From Comamonas koreensis (GTDB lineage: Bacteria > Pseudomonadota > Gammaproteobacteria > Burkholderiales > Burkholderiaceae_C), in assembly GCF_014076495.1 (NCBI RefSeq), contig NZ_CP043575.1, positions 5,017,001-5,081,000 on the forward strand: a stretch of DNA of 64,000 nt, written 5' to 3'. The position numbers were made by a program, and so were the translations under genes. Under the pieces are notes generated by a model. It was not told the DNA's origin, did not search any database, and was given only the letters and a program-made list of their open reading frames with translations. Below, one piece after another: positions 41,670 through 50,981 of this stretch (its first letter is position 1; every line of letters starts with the position of its first letter).

Positions 41670-44309
41670 GTGCGCCAGCCGCCCCACCATGTGCCCGCCA
41701 CCCCGCAAGCTGACCCGGCCGAACTGGCCGAGTGGTGCGATGCCTTCGATGGAATGCTGGCGGCCTATGGCTCGGCGCAGGGCAAGGAGCAGGCTGGTGC
41801 GCTGCTCGATGCGCTGCTGGCCCATGCCCGCAAGCGCCATGTGGCATGGAAGCCCTCGGGCAACACGCCCTACATCAACACGGTCACGGTGGATGAGCAG
41901 CCGCCCTACCCCGGCGATGTGGCGCTGGAGAAAAAGCTCTCGGCCATCCTGCGCTGGAACGCGCTGGCGATGGTGGTGCGCGCCAATGCCGCGCATGGCG
42001 AGCTGGGCGGCCACATCGCCAGCTATGCCTCGGCGGCCGATCTGTTCGAGACTGGCTTCAACCATTTCTTCCGCGCCGATGATGGCCACCAGGCCGCTGA
42101 CCTGGTGTACTTCCAGCCCCACTCCTCGCCCGGCGTCTATGCGCGCGCCTTTCTCGAAGGGCGCCTGGGCGAAGAGAACCTGGCCCATTACCGTCAGGAG
42201 CTGGTGGCCGCCAGCCAGGGCATCCAGGGGCTGTGCTCCTACCCGCACCCCTACCTGATGCCCGAGTTCTGGCAGTTCCCCACCGGCTCGATGGGCATCG
42301 GACCGATCAATGCGATCTACCAGGCGCGCTTCATGCGCTACCTGGCCGACCGGGGCCTGGCCGATACCGCAGGCCGCAAGGTCTGGGGCTTTTTTGGCGA
42401 TGGCGAAATGGACGAGCCCGAATCCATCGCCGCCCTCACCCTGGCCGCACGCGAGGGGCTGGACAACTGCATCTTCGTCATCAACTGCAACCTGCAGCGG
42501 CTCGACGGCCCGGTGCGCGGCAATGGCCGCATCATCGATGAGCTCGAGGCGCTCTTTAGCGGCGCGGGCTGGAACGTCGTCAAGTGCCTCTGGGGCTCGG
42601 AGTGGGATCCGCTCTTGGCGCGCGACCACAGCCATGTGCTGGCGCGCACGTTTGCGCACACGGTCGATGGTGAGTTCCAGACCCTGTCGGCCAACGATGG
42701 CGCCTTCAACCGCGAGCATTTCTTCAACCAGAGCCCCGAGCTAGCGGCTTTGGTCGCCCACCTGTCGGACAGCGACATCGACCGCCTGCGCCGCGGTGGC
42801 CATGACCCGGTCAAGATCCACGCCGCCTTTGCCAGCGCCGCTGCGCACAGCGGCCAACCCACCGTGGTGCTGGCCAAGACGATGAAGGGCTATGGCATGG
42901 GCAGCATCGGCCAGGGCCGCATGACCTCGCACCAGCAAAAAAAGCTGGGCGCCGAGGACCTGCTGGCCTTCCGCGACCGCTTCAACCTGCCGCTGAGCGA
43001 TGCGCAAGCCACCTCGGCCGCCTTTCTCAAGCCCGCCGATGGCAGTGCCGAGATGCGCTATCTGCTGGCGCGCCGCCAAGCTCTGGGCGGCTTTTTGCCG
43101 GCGCGCAAAGGCCAGGCCATGCCGGTGGCCGTGCCCGATCTGCAGGTGACGGCCGGCTTTGCGCTGCAGGCCGAGGGCAAACCGATGAGCACCACGATGG
43201 CCTTTGTGCGCCAGCTGGGCAACCTGCTCAAGGACCCGACCCTGGGCCCGCGCATCGTGCCCATCGTGGCCGATGAGGCGCGCACCTTTGGCATGGCCGG
43301 GCTGTTCCGCCAGGTGGGCATCTACGCGCCTTTTGGCCAGCTCTACCAACCCGAGGACAACGCCTCGATGCTGCTCTACCGCGAAGCGAGCAGCGGCCAG
43401 ATCCTGGAAGAAGGCATCAGCGAAGCGGGCGCACTGTCGTCCTGGACGGCGGCCGCCACCAGCTACAGCACCCATGGCGCCGCCATGCTGCCGTTTTTCA
43501 TCTTCTACAGCATGTTCGGCTTCCAGCGTGTGGGCGATTTGATCTGGGCCGCTGCCGACCAGCGCGCACGCGGCTTTTTGATCGGCGCCACCTCCGGGCG
43601 CACCACCTTGGGCGGCGAAGGCCTGCAGCACCAGGACGGCAGCAGCTTGCTGAGCGCCTCCACCGTGCCCAACTGCAAGAGCTACGACCCCGCCTTTGCT
43701 GGCGAGCTGGCCGTCATCATCGACCATGGCATGCAGCGCATGTTGCAAGAGCAGCGCGACGAGTTCTTCTACATCACCGTCACCAACGAAAACGTGGCCA
43801 ACCCCAGCCTGCCGCCTGAGGCCCATGAAGGGGTTATCCGCGGCATGTACCGGCTGCAGGCCGGCTCTGCGCACAGCCCGCGCCGGGTGCAGCTGCTGGG
43901 CAGTGGCGCGATCATGGGCGAGGTGCTCAAGGCCGCTGCCATTCTGGAGCGCGAGCACCGCGTCGCTGCCGATGTCTGGAGCGTCACCAGCTATGCCGAG
44001 CTGGCCCGCGATGGCGAGGCCCAGCTGGAGCTCTGGCGCGCAGGCAAGGCCAGCGCCCCCAGCTGGTTTGCGCAGCAACTGGCGTCCTCGCAAGGCCCCA
44101 TCATTGCCGCCAGCGACTATGTGCGCGCCTTGCCCGAGCTGGTGCGCGCTTACCTGCCCACCGACGACCGTGGCCTGCCGCGCCAGCATTACTACACGTT
44201 GGGGACGGACGGCTTTGGCCGCAGCGATTCGCGCGCGGCGCTGCGCCAGCATTTCGCCGTCGATGCCGCCGCCATCGTGCAGACCTATCTGCGCAGCCAA
44301 CAGACCTGA
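41670..44309 (+). CDS. orphan AceE-type homodimeric 2-oxoacid dehydrogenase E1
   Basis: 879 residues, thiamine diphosphate enzyme of the homodimeric pyruvate dehydrogenase E1 family. FFGDGEMDEPESIAALTLA and NLQRLDGPVRGNG form the cofactor and Mg site; PFFIFYSMFGFQRVGDLIW and TSGRTTLGGEGLQHQDG the second half. GTG start preceded by ACAGGAGA. There is no E2 (aceF) or E3 (lpd) next to it, unlike the main complex, so it is probably a paralogue, for example acting on 2-oxobutyrate as MdeB does. A strong hairpin ends the gene. Confidence 0.85.
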   Translation: MRQPPHHVPATPQADPAELAEWCDAFDGMLAAYGSAQGKEQAGALLDALLAHARKRHVAWKPSGNTPYINTVTVDEQPPYPGDVALEKKLSAILRWNALAMVVRANAAHGELGGHIASYASAADLFETGFNHFFRADDGHQAADLVYFQPHSSPGVYARAFLEGRLGEENLAHYRQELVAASQGIQGLCSYPHPYLMPEFWQFPTGSMGIGPINAIYQARFMRYLADRGLADTAGRKVWGFFGDGEMDEPESIAALTLAAREGLDNCIFVINCNLQRLDGPVRGNGRIIDELEALFSGAGWNVVKCLWGSEWDPLLARDHSHVLARTFAHTVDGEFQTLSANDGAFNREHFFNQSPELAALVAHLSDSDIDRLRRGGHDPVKIHAAFASAAAHSGQPTVVLAKTMKGYGMGSIGQGRMTSHQQKKLGAEDLLAFRDRFNLPLSDAQATSAAFLKPADGSAEMRYLLARRQALGGFLPARKGQAMPVAVPDLQVTAGFALQAEGKPMSTTMAFVRQLGNLLKDPTLGPRIVPIVADEARTFGMAGLFRQVGIYAPFGQLYQPEDNASMLLYREASSGQILEEGISEAGALSSWTAAATSYSTHGAAMLPFFIFYSMFGFQRVGDLIWAAADQRARGFLIGATSGRTTLGGEGLQHQDGSSLLSASTVPNCKSYDPAFAGELAVIIDHGMQRMLQEQRDEFFYITVTNENVANPSLPPEAHEGVIRGMYRLQAGSAHSPRRVQLLGSGAIMGEVLKAAAILEREHRVAADVWSVTSYAELARDGEAQLELWRAGKASAPSWFAQQLASSQGPIIAASDYVRALPELVRAYLPTDDRGLPRQHYYTLGTDGFGRSDSRAALRQHFAVDAAAIVQTYLRSQQT

Positions 44310-44389
44310 GCACCTGCTTAAAAGGGGGTGCGCAAAAAAGCCAAGCCACTGTGCACAAGCGCCCAGCCGGGCGCACAACTCCTGATTTG

Positions 44390-44433
44390 ATAGCTGACCG
44401 TGCTTTTCTGACAAGCACGGGCAGCTATTTTTA
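44390..44433 (+). terminator. terminator hairpin of a Comamonadaceae-type intergenic repeat
   Basis: Stem of about 16 bp (ATAGCTGACCGTGCTT against AAGCACGGGCAGCTAT, one mismatch) with a 6-7 nt loop and a T-run. The outer TGATAGCT...AGCTATTTTT matches a hairpin type I know to be common between genes in this family. It ends the AceE-type gene. Confidence 0.8.
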
Positions 44434-44564
44434 GGGAAGCTCTGCCGAAGAAGGCACCCGGTGCAGCGCAGTAATTGTCCCAATACCACCCAGCGCTGTG
44501 CATGCCAGTATCGGGTCCATGCGGCTGCCGCATCGAGACAACACCATAAACATTAGGAGCAACT

Positions 44565-45770
44565 ATGCAACGCACTCGCCTGGCGCAAGCCTTGGCCACC
44601 TTGGGACTGCTGGGCTTGACCGCCGCCATGGGCACGGCCCATGCACAGGACAAGGTCAAGATCGGCTATATCTCCGACCTGTCGAGCCTGTATGCCGACC
44701 TCGAAGGCAAGGGTGGCGCCACCGCCATCCAGATGGCGATTGACGACTTTGGCGGCAAGGTGCTGGGCAAGCCGATCGAAATGCTGGTCGTTGACCACCA
44801 GAACAAGGCCGATATCGCCGCCAGCAAGGCGCGCGAGTGGATCGACACGCAGAACCTGACGATGATCTTCAGCGGCACCAACTCGGGCACGGCGCTGGCG
44901 CTGGCCAAGGTGGCCGATGAGAAAAAGCGCGTGATGATCAACAATGGCGCGGGCACCTCGGCGCTGACCAACGAGGCCTGCACGCCCTACACCGTGCACT
45001 ATGCCTATGACACCGTGGCGCTGTCCAAGGGTGCGGCCGGCGCCATTGTCGACAACGGCGGCAAGAACTGGTTCTTTCTGACCGCCGACTATGCCTTTGG
45101 CCATGCGATGGAAGCCGATGCCACCAAGGTCGTCAAGGCCAAGGGCGGCGCCGTGGCTGCGGCCGTGCGCCACCCGCTCAATGCCTCCGACTTCTCGTCC
45201 TTCCTGCTGCAGGCGCAAAGCTCCAAGGCCCAGGTGCTGGCGCTGGCCAATGCCGGCGGCGACACCATCAACGCCATCAAGGCGGCCAAGGAATTCGGCA
45301 TCGACAAGTCGATGAAAATCGCGCCGCTGCTCGTCTTCTACAGCGACATCCACAGTCTGGGCCTGAAGAACACCGCCGGCATGCAGTTCGTCACCAGCTG
45401 GTACTGGGACATGAACGACGCAACGCGCAAGTTCGCGGACGCCTACATGAAGAAAACCCAGCGCCGCCCCACCGAAATCCAGGCCGCCGACTACTCGGCC
45501 ACGATGAACTACCTCAAGGCCGTGCAGGCCGCCGGCACCACCGATGCCGACAAGGTGATGGAGACCTGGCGCGGCATGAAGATGGACGACTTCTTTGGCT
45601 CGGGCACCTTGCGCGCCGACGGCAGCTACATCCACGACATGTACCTGGTCCAGGTCAAGACCCCGCAGGAATCCAAGGGCACCTGGGACTACTACAAGAT
45701 CGTCAAGAAGCTGCCGGGTGACGAGGTGTTCACGACCAAGGAAGAAACCAAGTGCGCGCTGTGGAAGTGA
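44565..45770 (+). CDS. orphan ABC-transporter solute-binding protein (branched-chain type)
   Basis: 401 residues with a signal peptide (MQRTRLAQALATLGLLG..., cleavage after GTAHA). Mature protein begins QDKVKIGYISDLSSLYADLEG; ABC transporter type-I periplasmic binding fold with GGATAIQMAIDDFGG and MIFSGTNSGTALAL. No permease or ATPase genes are nearby, so it must use a distant importer or act as a sensor. In Comamonas, such isolated binding proteins are numerous. It is unlike the binding protein at 27236-28420. Confidence 0.9.
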   Translation: MQRTRLAQALATLGLLGLTAAMGTAHAQDKVKIGYISDLSSLYADLEGKGGATAIQMAIDDFGGKVLGKPIEMLVVDHQNKADIAASKAREWIDTQNLTMIFSGTNSGTALALAKVADEKKRVMINNGAGTSALTNEACTPYTVHYAYDTVALSKGAAGAIVDNGGKNWFFLTADYAFGHAMEADATKVVKAKGGAVAAAVRHPLNASDFSSFLLQAQSSKAQVLALANAGGDTINAIKAAKEFGIDKSMKIAPLLVFYSDIHSLGLKNTAGMQFVTSWYWDMNDATRKFADAYMKKTQRRPTEIQAADYSATMNYLKAVQAAGTTDADKVMETWRGMKMDDFFGSGTLRADGSYIHDMYLVQVKTPQESKGTWDYYKIVKKLPGDEVFTTKEETKCALWK

Positions 45771-45795
45771 TCTGAGCCCAGCCACCACCACCACG

Positions 45796-45820
45796 ATGCC
45801 TGGCGATGCCAGGCATTTTT
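45796..45820 (+). terminator. intrinsic terminator after the orphan binding-protein gene
   Basis: 8-bp stem ATGCCTGG/CCAGGCAT with a 5-nt loop, followed by TTTTT. Confidence 0.85.
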
Positions 45821-45921
45821 CTTGCATGAACACGGCGGCGCCGGCGCGCCAGCCACCTTGTCACGGGCTGTTTTTTATCGTCCCCCATAATGGGCCTGCC
45901 ATCCGCAGAAAAGGAAATCCT

Positions 45922-46830
45922 ATGTCCCAGACTCCCAGCAATGCCGATTTCGACTCCCTTCTCCCTGGCCGCGCCACCTTGGCCGGCAGCACCCGCCGCA
46001 GCGCCCTGCAAATGGCGCTGGGCGTAGGCTACGCCGCAGCAGCGGTGCCAGTGATGGCGCAAACCGCCATCAAGACCCCCGATACCGGTCTGACGGCCGG
46101 CACGATCCAGTACACGGTTGACGGCTTCCAGGTCAGCGCCTACCGCGCAGCGCCTGCTGGCAAGACCCACCTGCCGGTGGTGCTGGTGATCCAGGAAATC
46201 TTTGGCGTGCACGACTACATCGCCGACACCTGCCGCCGCCTGGCCCAGTTGGGCTACCTGGCCATTGCGCCCGAGCTGTTTGCGCGCCAGGGCGACCCAC
46301 GCAAGTACACCGAGATCAGCCAGCTCCAAAGCGAGCTGGTCAGCAAAGTGCCCGATGCCCAGGTCATCAAGGACCTGGACGCCGCCCTCGCCTGGGCCAA
46401 GGACAATGGCGGCGACACCAGCCGCGCCGGCATCACCGGTTTTTGCTGGGGTGGCCGCATCACTTGGCTGTATGCCGCCACCGGCAAGGTCAAGGCCGGT
46501 GTTGCCTGGTATGGCCGCCTGCAAGGCGCTGCCAGCGAGTTGCAGCCCAAGCACCCGATTGACCTCAGCAGCGCGCTCAAGGCCCCCGTGCTCGGCCTCT
46601 ACGGCGGCAAGGACCAGGGGATTCCGCTTGAGTCCGTGGAGGCCATGAAGCAAAGCCTGCAAAAGGCCGGTGCCGCAGGCAATGCGGCCGCTGCTGCATC
46701 GAGCTTTCATGTCTATCCCGAAGCGGGCCACGCCTTCCATGCCGACTACCGCCCCAGCTACCGCAAGGATGCGGCAGATGACGGCTGGAAGCGCATGCAG
46801 GACTGGTTCAAGACGCATGGCGTCATCTAA
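45922..46830 (+). CDS. Tat-exported dienelactone hydrolase family protein
   Basis: 302 residues. A twin-arginine signal (STRRSALQMALGVGY, cleavage after VMAQ) suggests export of a folded protein to the periplasm. The alpha/beta hydrolase domain has VIQEIFGVHDYI, the nucleophile Cys in GFCWGGR, Asp in YGGKDQGIP and His in EAGHAFHAD, so the C-D-H triad of dienelactone hydrolases is complete. The ATG follows AAAAGGAAA; longer frames overlap the terminator. Isolated, with terminators on both sides. Confidence 0.92.
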   Translation: MSQTPSNADFDSLLPGRATLAGSTRRSALQMALGVGYAAAAVPVMAQTAIKTPDTGLTAGTIQYTVDGFQVSAYRAAPAGKTHLPVVLVIQEIFGVHDYIADTCRRLAQLGYLAIAPELFARQGDPRKYTEISQLQSELVSKVPDAQVIKDLDAALAWAKDNGGDTSRAGITGFCWGGRITWLYAATGKVKAGVAWYGRLQGAASELQPKHPIDLSSALKAPVLGLYGGKDQGIPLESVEAMKQSLQKAGAAGNAAAAASSFHVYPEAGHAFHADYRPSYRKDAADDGWKRMQDWFKTHGVI

Positions 46831-46871
46831 ACCCCTGAGCCCCGCCTAGCCCGCCACAGGCTCCGCAAGAC

Positions 46872-46908
46872 AAAACCCTGCCAGCGCACCATGCGCTGGC
46901 AGGGTTTT
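46872..46908. terminator. strong bidirectional terminator
   Basis: 17-bp perfect stem (AAAACCCTGCCAGCGCA and complement) with a 3-nt loop and A/T tails on both sides, serving the hydrolase (plus) and the small lipoprotein gene (minus). Confidence 0.95.
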
Positions 46909-46928
46909 TTATAGTCACCTTGCGGTCC

Positions 46929-47222
46929 TCAGTTCATCGGGTTGTCGCGCCAGAACAGGTCCCAGGGGTCCATTTCCTTGCCGTCGGGGAATTTGCACAC
47001 CGTGTTCTTGCCCTTGGGCGTGTTGAGCAAGGAGCCGCCCATCTGCACGCAGTAGGCCGATGCAGGGCTGCGCGGGCCGGCATAGGTGGTGGCGTAGGAG
47101 GCGGCTTCCTTCTCGTCGGGGTCACGCAGCGGCTTGAGGCCCGAAGAGCTGCTGCAGGCGGCCAGGGCGGACACAGCCACCAGGGCTGCCACGCTTTTGC
47201 ACAGAATCGATAAAGAGGTCAT
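46929..47222 (-). CDS. small lipoprotein with DUF333-like domain
   Basis: 97 residues. MTSLSILCKSVAALVAVSAL precedes the lipobox LAAC (Cys at about 23). The mature part contains SAYCVQMGGSL and NTVCKFPDGKEMDPWDLFW, matching the Cys/Gly pattern of DUF333 (putative hemolysin-type) domains. Outer-membrane lipoprotein of unknown function. Start at this ATG gives the signal peptide directly; the longer frame has no support. Confidence 0.82.
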   Translation of the reverse strand: MTSLSILCKSVAALVAVSALAACSSSSGLKPLRDPDEKEAASYATTYAGPRSPASAYCVQMGGSLLNTPKGKNTVCKFPDGKEMDPWDLFWRDNPMN

Positions 47223-47250
47223 CACAAAGCCATTCGTTGTCCAGCCTGCA

Positions 47251-49227
47251 TTATCCCAAAGCGGGCGAGCCACTGCCATGGCCGCCCTCCTGGTCCAGCA
47301 GCTCGCCCACACGCTGGCGCAGTTGCTCGGCAGAACACTCGGCAGCCGGGCTGGCCGCTCCAATGCGCAAGGTCACGCGGTTGAACAAGCCTCGGCGGAA
47401 CGGCCGGGTCATCGCGCCTTGGGGCTCGATGCGGCTGAAAAACGACCCCCAGAGGTTGGTCAGTGCCATCGGCACCACGGGCACGTCCAGCCCATCTGCA
47501 CGGGCCTGCTCCAGGATCTTCATCACACCGCCCTTGAAGGCCTGCAGCTCGCCGTCGCGGGTGATGCCGCCCTCGGGAAAGATAGCGAGCAGATCGCCCT
47601 CGCGCAGCACCTGCGCGGCGCGGGCAAAGGCGGCCTCGTAGACGGCAGGGTCTTCGCTGCGGGGCGCCACCGGAATGGCTTTGCACAGGCGGAACAGCCA
47701 GCCCAGCAGGGGCGTGCGGAAGATACGGTAGTCCATCACAAAGTAGATCGGGCGCGGGCTGGCGGCCATCATCAAAATGGGGTCGACAAAGCTCACATGG
47801 TTGCAGGTCAGCAGCGCCGGCCCGCTGGTGGGGATGTGCTGCGCGCCCTGCACGCGAAAGCGGTAGACCAGGTTGGTGACCAGCCAGGCAATGCAGCGCA
47901 GCAGGTATTCAGGCACCAGCAAGAAGATGTACGTGGCGACAATCGCATTGGCAATGCCGGTGAACAGGAAAATCTGCGGCACCGTGAAGCCCGCGCCCAG
48001 CAAGGCGCCAGCGATCACCGAGCTGGCAATCATGAACAGCGCATTCAAGATATTGTTGGCCGCAATGATGCGGGCGCGGTGCGTGGGCTGGCTGCGCAGC
48101 TGGATCAGCGCATACATGGGCACGCTGTACAGGCCCGCAAACAGCGACAGCAGCGCCAGATCGGCCATCACGCGCCAGTGCGCCGGCTGGCTGATGAAGC
48201 CCAGTGCCGTCCAGGCCTGGGCCGGCTGCGCCAGGCCGCGCGAGGCAAAGTACAGGTCAATCGCAAACACGCTCATGCCGATGGTGCCAATGGGCACCAG
48301 GCCAATCTCCACCTGGCGGCGCGAGAGCACCTCGCACAGCAGCGAACCCAGGCCGATACCGATGGAAAACACCACCAGCAGCAGCGAAGCGACATGCTCA
48401 TTGCCATGCAGCACCTCCTTGGCAAAGCTGGGGAACTGGCTCAGAAACACCGCGCCAAAGAACCACATCCAGCTGATGCCCAGCAGCGAGCGGAACACCA
48501 CCACATTGCCATGCGCCAACTTCAGGTTGCGCCAGGTCTCGCTCACCGGGTTCCAGTTGATCTGGAGGCCCGGGTCGGTGGCCGGCACCACCGGCACGCC
48601 TTGCGCGGTGAGGCGACCCACCACCGCCAGGCCCAGGCAGGCCACGCCCACCGCGGCATGGCCGATACCGGGCAGAGCCACCAGCAGCCCACCCACCACA
48701 TTGCCCAGCAAGATGGCGACAAAGGTGCCCATCTCGACCATGCCATTGCCGCCGGTCAGCTCATCGTCGCGCAGCACCTGGGGCAGGTAGGCAAACTTCA
48801 CCGGCCCGAACAGCGTGGAATGCAGGCCCATCAAGAACACGCAGCCCAGCAGCACAGCCGGGCTCTCGATCCAGAAGCCCACACCAGCGATCAGCATCAC
48901 GCCAATCTCCAGGTCCTTGACGAAGCGGATCATGCGGTGCTTTTCGTACTTGTCGGTCAGCTGCCCCGAGGTCGCCGAGAACAGCAGAAAAGGCAGGATG
49001 AACAAGGCCCCGATCACCAGGCCGGCCATGGCAGGCGGCATCCAGGCCACCTGCAGCTGGTAGGTCACCATGACGGTGAAGGCGAACTTGAACAGGTTGT
49101 CGTTGGCGGCCCCGGCAAACTGGGTCCAGAAGAAGGGGGCAAAGCGGCGCTGGCCCAGCAAGGCAAACTGGTTGGGGTGGTCTGGCGCATCGAAGGCAGG
49201 CACAGACGGGGCATGTGGACGGTTCAT
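47251..49227 (-). CDS. LplT-like MFS lysophospholipid transporter fused to acyltransferase
   Basis: 658 residues in two parts. Residues about 15-415 are a twelve-helix MFS transporter of the LplT type (FWTQFAGAANDNLFKFAF is its signature). Residues about 430-645 are a PlsC-type acyltransferase (CNHVSFVD for HX4D, FPEGGITRDG). It probably flips lysophospholipids inward and reacylates them. The acyl-ACP/CoA ligase domain found in longer Aas-type fusions is missing here. The start MNRPHAPSV is preferred over an upstream extension. Pairs functionally with pldA, which makes lysophospholipids. Confidence 0.9.
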   Translation of the reverse strand: MNRPHAPSVPAFDAPDHPNQFALLGQRRFAPFFWTQFAGAANDNLFKFAFTVMVTYQLQVAWMPPAMAGLVIGALFILPFLLFSATSGQLTDKYEKHRMIRFVKDLEIGVMLIAGVGFWIESPAVLLGCVFLMGLHSTLFGPVKFAYLPQVLRDDELTGGNGMVEMGTFVAILLGNVVGGLLVALPGIGHAAVGVACLGLAVVGRLTAQGVPVVPATDPGLQINWNPVSETWRNLKLAHGNVVVFRSLLGISWMWFFGAVFLSQFPSFAKEVLHGNEHVASLLLVVFSIGIGLGSLLCEVLSRRQVEIGLVPIGTIGMSVFAIDLYFASRGLAQPAQAWTALGFISQPAHWRVMADLALLSLFAGLYSVPMYALIQLRSQPTHRARIIAANNILNALFMIASSVIAGALLGAGFTVPQIFLFTGIANAIVATYIFLLVPEYLLRCIAWLVTNLVYRFRVQGAQHIPTSGPALLTCNHVSFVDPILMMAASPRPIYFVMDYRIFRTPLLGWLFRLCKAIPVAPRSEDPAVYEAAFARAAQVLREGDLLAIFPEGGITRDGELQAFKGGVMKILEQARADGLDVPVVPMALTNLWGSFFSRIEPQGAMTRPFRRGLFNRVTLRIGAASPAAECSAEQLRQRVGELLDQEGGHGSGSPALG

Positions 49228-49282
49228 GGAACAAGCATCTCCTGGCGGATCAAGGGCGGTGGGGGTGGTCGGTACCGGGCAT

Positions 49283-50137
49283 TCAGCGCAAACGCACTGC
49301 CCCCAGCGCGCCGTCCCCGATTGTGCCTGCGGACGCGCGGTTTGGGCACGCCAGTTGGCGCGCTTGCAGCGCCGTTCGCAACAGTGGCACCAGCGCAAGC
49401 GCAGCGGCCAGGTGCTTGAGCGCATGGCCGGCCACCAGATGGCCGCTGCCGGCCCAGACGGCGGCATCGCCCAGCTCGAACAGCTTGGCCAGCGCATACC
49501 AGGCCACAACGGCCGCCAGGGGCCAGCGGATAAGTGGCGCGGCCGGCGGGCTGCGCTGCTGCCACAGCGCCACTACCACCAGCAGTACCATGCCAGCGCC
49601 CTGCAACACGGCCCAGGGCAGCAGCTGCCCGGTCTGCAACCAGATCCACAGCGCCAGTGGCCCGCCCAGCAGCACGGCGAGTGCTGTCAGCCAGGCGGCG
49701 CGGGCATTCAGCTGCGACTGCAGCGCCAGGCCCAGCACACCGGCAAACACCGGCACCATGCCCATGCGGTCCCAGAAGACACGCACATCGCCGGGCAGCA
49801 GGTGGTAGTAGGACGAACCGACGGCAGTCAGCACCAAACCGCCAAACACCAGCAGCAACCAGGGCTGCGCGCCTTGGGATCGCAAGGTGTCAGCGGGTGT
49901 TTTGACACTCGCCAACAAGCCCCAGATGCCGACCAGCAGGAACGGCAGATTGCTCAGTACATCGGCCGCGTTGGCCAGGCCCAGCAGCGGGCGCTGATCG
50001 GCGAAGTCATGGTAATGGGCCGCCTGCGGCACATAGGGCCCCAGGCAGGCAAGGGCCAGCATGGCGGCATAGAAGGCGTAAAGCACGCATTCCGCAGCCA
50101 GGCTGCGGGGGCTTGGAGGTTGGGAGGTATCAGTCAT
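49283..50137 (-). CDS. CREST-superfamily membrane hydrolase (alkaline ceramidase-like)
   Basis: 284 residues, seven predicted helices. ADVLSNLPFLLVGIWG, SSYYHLLPGDVRVFWDRMGM and AGHALKHLAAALAL give the Ser, Asp and three His expected of the CREST superfamily (ceramidases, PAQR receptors). The substrate is likely a lipid amide or related compound; ceramide itself is unproven. Start MTDTSQPP is the ATG giving a soluble N-terminus. It lies 55 bp upstream of the LplT fusion gene and may share its operon. Confidence 0.78.
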   Translation of the reverse strand: MTDTSQPPSPRSLAAECVLYAFYAAMLALACLGPYVPQAAHYHDFADQRPLLGLANAADVLSNLPFLLVGIWGLLASVKTPADTLRSQGAQPWLLLVFGGLVLTAVGSSYYHLLPGDVRVFWDRMGMVPVFAGVLGLALQSQLNARAAWLTALAVLLGGPLALWIWLQTGQLLPWAVLQGAGMVLLVVVALWQQRSPPAAPLIRWPLAAVVAWYALAKLFELGDAAVWAGSGHLVAGHALKHLAAALALVPLLRTALQARQLACPNRASAGTIGDGALGAVRLR

Positions 50138-50228
50138 GACCTGCACTGTGCCGCTGGCGCGCCAGAGCGTCTCGCAATCCCGGCGCGATCCCCTATGATG
50201 GCACCCAAAGTATGACAGGACGATACCC

Positions 50229-50981
50229 ATGAGCACCACCGCCGATCTGGTACTGGCATTGAAAAAAGAGCTAAAAGCCGCACAAATGACCTATGCAGAC
50301 CTGGCCGAGGCGCTGGGCATGGCCGAGTCCAGCGTCAAGCGCATGCTGGCCAAGGGCGACATGCCGCTGTCGCGCATCGATGCCATCTGCCATGTGCTGC
50401 GCCTCGATTTTGCCGACCTGGCACGCCGCGTGGCCGACAACCAGCCGCTGATCAAGGAGCTGACGCAGCAGCAGGAGCAGGCGGTGGTGGCAGACAAGAA
50501 GCTGCTGCTGATGGCCATCTGCGTGCTCAGCCAGTGGACGCTGGAGCAGGTGCTGGCCACCTACCGCTTGAGCGAGGCCGAGGGCATCAAGTACCTGGCG
50601 CAGCTCGACCGCATCGGCATCATCGAGCTGCGCCCGATGAACCGCTACCGGCTCAAGCTGGCCAAGACCTTCCGCTGGCGCCCGCATGGCCCGGTGATGG
50701 AGTATTTTCGCGAGAACGCGGTGCACGACTATTTCTTGGGCACGTTCGACAAATCCGGAGAGGGTTTGATGCTCGTGCATGGCGCCATCAGCCGCACCTT
50801 GGCCCCCGCCTTTTTGGAGCGCCTGCAGCGCGTGGCCCAGGATTTTGCCCAGCAGCACCTGACCGACCAGCGCCTGCCCGAGAAGGAGCGCGAAGGCTAT
50901 ACCCTGCTGCTGGCGATGCGCAGTTGGGAGCTGTCGGTGTTTACCGAAATGCGGCGCCTTCAGCCGGGTGGCAATCGTTAA
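50229..50981 (+). CDS. HTH regulator with long C-terminal domain
   Basis: 250 residues. N-terminal XRE-type helix-turn-helix (MTYADLAEALGMAESSVKRML with recognition helix). The remaining 170 residues (TYRLSEAEGIKYLAQLDRIGIIEL looks like a second winged helix) are shared by a group of betaproteobacterial regulators of unknown target. Divergent from the CREST gene with a 91-bp gap, so it may regulate it. The stop shares TTAA with the convergent FIST gene. Confidence 0.85.
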   Translation: MSTTADLVLALKKELKAAQMTYADLAEALGMAESSVKRMLAKGDMPLSRIDAICHVLRLDFADLARRVADNQPLIKELTQQQEQAVVADKKLLLMAICVLSQWTLEQVLATYRLSEAEGIKYLAQLDRIGIIELRPMNRYRLKLAKTFRWRPHGPVMEYFRENAVHDYFLGTFDKSGEGLMLVHGAISRTLAPAFLERLQRVAQDFAQQHLTDQRLPEKEREGYTLLLAMRSWELSVFTEMRRLQPGGNR

